Shown here: piece by piece, positions 58,881 through 64,000 of the stretch
Layout of the letters: each line of letters opens with the position of its first letter
Numbering within the stretch: the first letter of the stretch is position 1
Source: Posidonia oceanica
Lineage: Eukaryota; Streptophyta; Magnoliopsida; Alismatales; Posidoniaceae
Length of the DNA stretch: 64,000 nucleotides
Reading direction: 5' to 3'
NCBI GenBank assembly: GCA_037176725.1
Contig: JAZBRS010000020.1
Span: 59,672,001-59,736,000 of the forward strand
Notes under the pieces: model-generated
The model's input: the letters and a program-made list of their open reading frames with translations, nothing else
The model's database searches: none
What the model was told of the DNA's origin: nothing
Translations under genes and position numbers: made by a program

Positions 58881-59500
58881 CTGAGGAAGCCAGAGAAGTT
58901 CGCATCAGTGCCCTATTATTGCCCCAGGCCAGAACGGAGTTCATTGTATTTTTGAAAGAGTATGCAGATGTCTTCGCTTGGAGCTATGAAGACATGGTTG
59001 GCCTCGATGTCGAAATAGTAGTCCATAACCTGCTCTTGGATCCAGATGCCAAGCTAGTAAAGCAGAAGCTAAGAAGATGGCGACCACAGTGGCTGCTCAT
59101 GATCAAAGAAGAGATAATGAAGTAGCTCAGAGTCAACTTTCTGAAGGTCGTTCTTTACCCTGAATGGCTTGCGAACATTGTGCCGGTGCCCAAGAAGGAT
59201 GGCCGAGTTCGGATATGTATCTACTACAGGGACCTAAACAAGGCGAGTCCCAAGGACGATTTCTCATTGCCTCATATTGACGTCCTAGTCGACAACACTG
59301 CAGGCCACAAGATGCTATCCTTTATGGGCTACATTGTTAGTCAGAGGGGGGTTGAAGTGGACCCGTTGAAGGCAAAAGCCATCATGGATATGCCACCCCC
59401 AGGACTGAAAAGGAGGTCCGAGGCCTATTTGGGCGTTTACAGTACATCAATCGCTTCATTGCATAGCTTACGCCCATCTGTGAACGCATATTCAAGCTCC
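58881..59500 (+). pseudogene. Element C reverse transcriptase, catalytic palm deleted
   Basis: The N-terminal part is recognisable: FKEYADVFAWSYEDMVGLD, LLDPDAKLVKQKLRRW (about 58950-59085), TAG at 59123, IVPVPKKDGRVRICIYYRDLN and DDFSLPHIDVLVDNT. After SFM (59318-59326) the sequence jumps to GYIVSQRGVEVDP. The segment that normally carries the substrate-binding and YxDD catalytic motifs (roughly 100-130 residues) is missing. A one-base loss near 59402 then moves the rest of pol into the next frame (RLQYINRFIA with TAG at 59464). No reverse transcriptase activity is possible from this copy. Confidence 0.88.
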
Positions 59501-60000
59501 TGAAGAGGAATGCACAAATCGACTGGAGCGAGGAGTGCCAGGCTGCATTTGACAAAATCAAGCAGCTCCTGATCAAGCCTCCTGTCCTGGTTCCTCCCAC
59601 ACCAGGCAGACCTTTGCTTCTCTATCTTTTTACCACGCAGCATTCCATGGGCGCCGTCTTGGGCCAACATGACGAATCTGGTAGGAAGGAGCGCGCCATT
59701 TATTACTTGAGCAAGAAGTTTAATGAATGCGAGGCCAGGTACAGCACAATAGAGAAGACCTGCTTATCCCTTATCTGGGTTGCACAGAAACTAAGGCACT
59801 ATATGATGGCATACCCAGTTCAGCTCTGGTGCCGGCATGATCCTATCAAGTTCCTCTTTCAAAAGCCGGCCATGGTGGGCAGATGTGTCAAGTGGCAGGT
59901 GTTGTTATCTCAGTATGACATCACCTTCGTCACACAGAAATCCATGAAGGGCCAGGCCATGGCAGATCAACTTACTGATTTCCCTCTGCCTGAATACCAA
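59501..60000 (+). pseudogene. Element C native RNase H domain
   Basis: Ty3/gypsy-type RNase H following reverse transcriptase: TTQHSMGAVLGQHDESGRKE, IYYLSKKFNECEARYSTIEKT, WVAQKLRHYMM and KGQAMADQL. Some acidic positions of active RNase H are not conserved in the motif (TQHSMG where an Asp is usual), as is common in Tat elements that carry a second RNase H. Open without stops from 59614 to 60264. Confidence 0.82.
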
Positions 60001-60069
60001 CCACTCCAGACGCAGTTCCCTGACGAGGACATTCTCTTTGCAATGGAGGACTCTGGGGAGAAAGACCCT

Positions 60070-60540
60070 GAGGACCAAGAGAAATGGCAGCTGTACTTTG
60101 ATGGCGCTGTCAACAAAAAGGGCCGAGGCGTAGGCGCAGTGCTGACCATGCCCCAAGGACAGATGATTCCTTTTGCGAGGAAGCTGACTTTCGCATGCAC
60201 AAACAATGAAGCGGAATATGAAGCATGCATCCTGGGATTGAAAGTCGCCCTCGAGCATAAGGCGTAGAAGCTGCATGTGCACGGCGATGCCATGCTGGTG
60301 ATCTCTCAAGTGAATGGTGACTGGAAGACAAAAGATCCAAAACTTGTGCCATATCACGAACACCTGCTGAAGCTGATGGAAGAATTTGGAAGCATCTGCT
60401 TCACATACATGAACAGAGCGAAGAACGCGTATGCAGACGCACTAGCAACTCTGGCATCCTGGCTCAGTATACCTGAAGACAGTGCAGTAGATGTATCAGT
60501 TACCTGCACAGAGCAGCCTGCACATTGTATGAACATATAG
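60070..60540 (+). pseudogene. Second, archaeal-type RNase H of element C
   Basis: RNase HI-like domain with YFDGAVNKKG (Asp at 60100), TNNEAEYEACILGL (Glu at 60208), HGDAMLVISQV (Asp at 60286) and NAYADALATLAS (Asp at 60436): all four acidic catalytic positions are kept. It lies between the native RNase H and integrase, the arrangement described for the Tat lineage. It is broken by TAG at 60265 and ends near TAG 60538. This domain is the best sequence evidence that the family is Tat. Confidence 0.88.
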
Positions 60541-61809
60541 GAGGCAGATCCAGCAGAAGAGCAGAAGTGGTATCATGACAATAAGGCTTTCCTAGAGTCT
60601 GGCAGCCTTCCACTTGGCACCACAGCAGCAGATAAGAGAACTTTGGCGTGTTTGGCGTCGAAGTATGTGTTAGGGGCAGGGCAGCTATACAGAAGATCAT
60701 ATAATCAAATGCTATTACACTGCCTGAACAAGTCGGAGGCTGACACGCTGATGCTTCAAGTGCATGCAGGGACCTGTAGCCCGCACATGAATGGCGTCCT
60801 CCTAGCCAAGAAGATCATGCTCCAAGGATATTTCTAGCAGACCATGGAAGCGGACTGCTGTCGGTTTGTGCGTAAATGCCACAACTGCTAGATCCATGGT
60901 AACTTCATCAGGGCCCCCCCACAATAGCTGTATAACATGTCTTTGCCATGGCCTTTCTCCACCTAGGGGATCGACATCATTGGTGCAATCCACCCTGCAG
61001 CTTCCAACGGTCATCGCTACATTCTGGTAGCGATCGATTACTTTACTAAGTGGGTGGAAGTAGCCTCTTATAAGATAGTCACTGCTGTGGCAACAGAAAA
61101 GTTTATCAGGAACAATATCATTGCCCGATACGGGGTCCCGCACTCCATCATCTCTGATAATGGCACAAACTTCATTGCCAAAAGGACCGAGGAGTACCTG
61201 CAGAGTCTCAAGATCAAGCATCACAGGTCCTCGCCTTATCAGCCGTAGATGAACAGAGCAGTGGAGTCTGCTAACAAAAACATTGTCAAAATCATGAAGA
61301 AGATGGCAGAAACCCACAAGGATTGGCATGACAAGCTCCCGTACGCGCTCTAGGCATACAGGACATCAATCCAGACCTCGACGGAAGCCACCCCGTACTC
61401 TCTAGTGTACGGCATGGAAGCGGTGTTGCCTGTTGAAGTAGAGATCCCCTCACTGCAGATCCTACGAGAAGCTGAGTTGGAAGAGGCAGAATGGGTCGAA
61501 GATTGCTGCGTCCAACTGAATCTGATTGATGAGCACAGATTACAAGCTATGCACAATGCTCACTGCTACTAGAAACGGATGGCGAGAATGTTCTTGAAGA
61601 AAGTCCAGCCCAGAAGCTTCCAGCCAGGAGATCTCATTCTGCGCGCCATTCATTTACCTGACAGTCGAGGCAAATTCCAACCTAACTGGCATGGCCCCTT
61701 TGTGGTCAAGCAGATCTTCTCAGGTGGTGCTGTAACTCTTGAGGACATGGACCAGGTCGAGCAGTCCGAGCCGGTCAACTTGTGCTACCTCAAGAAGTAC
61801 TATCAGTAG
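60541..61809 (+). pseudogene. int: Element C integrase, stop-ridden
   Basis: The zinc-binding region HHCC is at about 60760-60890 (HAGTCSPHMNG ... CRFVRKCHNC). The catalytic core is D at 60973 (GIDIIGAI), D at 61156 (IISDNGTNF) and E at 61264 (AVESANKN), all present. The C-terminal part has QPGDLILRAIHLPD, FQPNWHGPFVVKQ and LKKYYQ before the natural TAG (61807-61809). Internal TAGs are at 60835, 60889, 60925, 60964, 61246, 61351 and 61570. The neighbouring motifs call for Trp at 60835, 60964 and 61351 and for Gln at the others. No frameshift. No chromodomain is visible. Confidence 0.9.
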
Positions 61810-62640
61810 TCTAGAGCAACCATTGCAGATCATTCTTCTTCATCCCACCTCTTGTGCTCCTACCCTTTGCACGCTTTCGTCCCTCTTTCATCCTGTCTCC
61901 CCCATCCTTACCCCTGTACATCTTCATGCATCGCTTTGCCCTATCTTCTGCATTTTTATCACTACATTCCCGTACGTTCCGTCCTTTACCCCTTTTATAA
62001 TCATCATCATCATCCTCTCAAATCATGCATTGCATATTGCCTGGTGATGAAAACCGGAGGTGCTTGCCTGCTGTGGAAGGAGTCTCCTGACCTCACCTAA
62101 CACTACTTAGATGTCTTAGCTAGTGAGGGAGCCACCGCTCAGTAAACGGGCGAAATTCCCAAACACCTAAGGACTTACACTCCTAGAAAAATGCTAGCCA
62201 AAAGAGAACACATGTCTAAGCCTGGATACACAAGAAAAGAAAGAAAGAGAAAGCCAAAGTTCATACCCCAAAGATCCTAGCCCCCATGTCTCAGAAGCCA
62301 AGCACCTGTAGATATCCCATTTTCGCAATTCCCAGAGTTCATAGAGGATAGGGACTTCTGAGGCACCAAAGATCACATGTCTAAGGCTTAACAACACATT
62401 TTCTAGAGATTCCTTGATTTCTTCAAGCATCACTTGATCCTACCTTGACTTAGGTTGTTAGCTGTGGTAGAGCCAACTCACTCAGACTCGTGGCAAGTCC
62501 GAGTACCCTGAATATCCTTTATTTCTACTCAAATTCATGACAGATTGGAGTTAACAGAGATGCCTTCTTGATTTCATAGACTATCTGCAGTTTCCCGACC
62601 TTCTATCTTGTTTCTCTGGCCAAAACTTGGAAAATAGGGC
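61810..62640 (+). other. Start of element C 3' region
   Basis: C/T-rich sequence with a short ATC microsatellite (about 62000-62017), then mixed sequence without frames of note. None of the stem-loop units of A and B is visible here. Confidence 0.55.
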
Positions 62641-62669
62641 TGGAAATGACCTAAGCTTATTAGTTGCCA

Positions 62670-63160
62670 ACTGAGGAGGCGACCATCATAGGCACCATTT
62701 AAGGAGGCGACTAAGACGGACATCCTTCCAACAAGAGAGCTACTTTGTAGCCAACTGAGGATGTGACCCGGATAGGCGCCGCATCATCAGGCAACTTTTG
62801 TAGACGTCATCCCAAGGGGCGACTAACAAGTCATAACCGCTCTGGCAGTTGCTTTTCCATGGTCAATTCCCACTAACCCCTCAACCTTTAGGCGCCATCT
62901 CAACAGGTGACTAGACGATTGCGGAACTGCCTCGGTCTTCCCCACGATCCTTGACCATTAGGCGCCACTACATGCGGTGACTAACAATCGTGGTCTCCTT
63001 CGAATCTCTTTTCCACAGTTATTTCACACGATCGCCCCAACTGTTAGGTGCCACCTCAATCGGTGACTAACTATCATGGCCTCGTTCCCGGTCTTCCCAC
63101 ACTTTGACCAAGTGGTTACTAGGTTTAGGCGCCGCTCCAACAGGCGACTAACGCTAACTG
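62670..63160 (+). repeat. Degenerate tandem repeats with TTAGGCGCC core
   Basis: Copies of TTAGGCGCCACCTCAACAGG followed by TGACTAAC occur near 62688, 62775, 62888, 62958, 63044 and 63125, with spacing of about 70-110 bases. Unrelated to the repeats of A and B. It may be the 3' repeat region of element C or the U3 of another LTR. Confidence 0.6.
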
Positions 63161-63211
63161 CCACTTTTCTAGAATTTTCTGAATTCCAACTATCCCTACA
63201 CCCCTAGAGTC

Positions 63212-63219
63212 TATAAATA
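63212..63219 (+). promoter_or_regulatory. TATA-like box downstream of the GGCGCC repeats
   Basis: TATAAATA within GTCTATAAATAGACCC, followed after about 30 bases by sequence with repeated AGAGAGAG. This looks like a U3/R border and may mean that an LTR (not yet delimited) lies within about 62.4-64 kb. No matching second copy in the window. Confidence 0.4.
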
Positions 63220-63907
63220 GACCCCCTAGGCTGGTGGTTTGAGGGTCGAAACTTTGGAGAGAGAGATTCCCTAGTCGAAATTCTAGAGAGAGGCAGAGCC
63301 CTGTCAGTTTTGTGAGCCACCTTCAAAGAGCTAGATTTCCAATCTAGAAACTCTATCTCCTATCTTCAAGAGGTCACCAACCTAAGCTTCTATCTTCGAT
63401 CCTAGAGATCCTGAGCCAAGCCAGAGCTCCGACCGTGCCTCCACTTCTACTCCACTGCAAACAGCACGAGGGTGAAGGGAGTATCTTCCAATCTTTTTAT
63501 CTCATATTGCATTCCTTAGCATAAGACCCATAGCATATGCATGCGGGGAACAACCCCCGGTTAGTATTAGGTTTAATTGCTTATGTTATTTTCTATCTAC
63601 TTTTATTAACATTTACTACACTTGAACTAATCTACATCTTTTATTCTCATTTGTTTTGAAGGAAAGGAAATTGCTTACAAAACATGAAGGACCCGCTGGA
63701 TGACATCTTGCCGTTGATCCAGTGATTCGAGTACTCACAGCTTCATCATCTCCCCCAGGTGTCTTGTCTACCCAAAGGCGAGTGGCGATCACAACAAAGC
63801 TGTCAACATCGTGGAAGCATCGGCATCTTCAACTTAAACACCCCCCCAAATCCACATCCACAGCACCCATTTCCTCTAGGGTAGGGATAGCGGAGACCTG
63901 CAAGCCT
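63220..63907 (+). other. Unassigned sequence near the window end
   Basis: Mixed sequence with AGAGAG and TCTAGAAA motifs (63270-63360), then AT-rich (63550-63660). No gene or domain is seen; LTR or 3' region of a retrotransposon is likely. Confidence 0.4.
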
Positions 63908-63908
63908 C

Positions 63909-64000
63909 AAAAAAAAAAAAAAAAAAGAGAGAAAAGAAACAACAAGAAAAGAAACTAAAAGGAAAAAAAGAGAATGATAGAAAAGAAAAAAAGGGAAAAG
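63909..64000 (+). repeat. Poly-A and purine-rich tract at the window end
   Basis: Eighteen A residues followed by GAGAGAAAAG-type sequence to the end. A similar purine tract occurs in the Athila leader at 28720-28760, so this may be part of a retrotransposon leader. Confidence 0.6.

Larger units (their letters stand above)
46098..64000 (+). mobile_element. Element C: Tat/Ogre-like gag-pol retrotransposon, 3' end outside window
   Basis: Order: 5' LTR (46098-52053), PBS (52055), a second PBS-like copy (52196), leader to 53434, gag, protease, G-patch-like segment, long linker, reverse transcriptase (deleted), RNase H, an archaeal-type second RNase H, integrase to 61809, then 3' region to the window end. 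The second RNase H is the known mark of the Tat lineage. Gag through most of reverse transcriptase is one frame (53435 to about 59402); the rest is in the next frame after a one-base loss. There are 27 in-frame stops in all. It is the only copy here that shows pol and a model for the enzymes A and B would have needed. Confidence 0.92.

Noticed and set aside
53591..61572. Genetic recoding of TAG as Gln
   Set aside because: TAG also stands at conserved Trp positions, TGA at Arg positions, and there are frameshifts and a deletion. Cytosine deamination is simpler.

Overview
The window looks like heterochromatic, repeat-packed DNA of a large-genome seed plant, most likely an angiosperm; the species cannot be told. 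I find no host gene. Essentially all 64 kb is nested LTR retrotransposons of the Ty3/gypsy order: three copies of a Tat/Ogre-like family with giant LTRs of about 5.8-6.0 kb, one Athila element, and one small-bodied chromovirus (Tekay/Del-like) derivative. Support comes from LTR pairs, target-site duplications (TSDs), primer binding sites (PBS), polypurine tracts (PPT) and decayed gag-pol reading frames.

Layout. Element A (plus strand) enters at base 1 inside gag, has a long non-coding 3' part (to 3509, then 9274-11805) and ends in a 3' LTR at 11806-17743. A solo LTR, S (3510-9273, TSD GTAGG), splits its body. Element B (minus strand, same family) runs from 46097 down to 17744 and is split by the Athila element D (26986-45457). 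D is itself split inside integrase by the chromovirus-like element E (34988-42793, TSD ATCAT). Element C (plus strand, 46098 to beyond 64000) cuts B's 5' leader; it has a 5' LTR, a PBS with a second PBS-like copy, gag, protease, a G-patch-like segment, a long linker, a deleted reverse transcriptase, two RNase H domains and integrase. The nesting order is B first, then A, C and D into B, S into A and E into D.

How the parts relate. A and B show only gag plus a long 3' region, so they look like gag-only, non-autonomous partners that would need the pol of a C-like element. In both, gag is followed by a consensus-like GTAAGT splice donor. The 3' regions differ greatly: A carries 22 copies of a 48/49-bp stem-loop repeat, B a 4.1-kb array of alternating 42- and 60-bp units. 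This matches the hypervariable satellite-seeding 3' regions described for Ogre/Tat elements. A stem in the 48-bp family shows compensatory base changes between copies, which is the most interesting structural signal here.

State of decay. No element has an intact coding region. C has 27 in-frame stops in gag-pol, 19 of them TAG, mostly where CAG or TGG is expected, with TGA where CGA is expected. This fits deamination of methylated CHG and CG sites. All boundaries were read by eye and could be off by a few bases.
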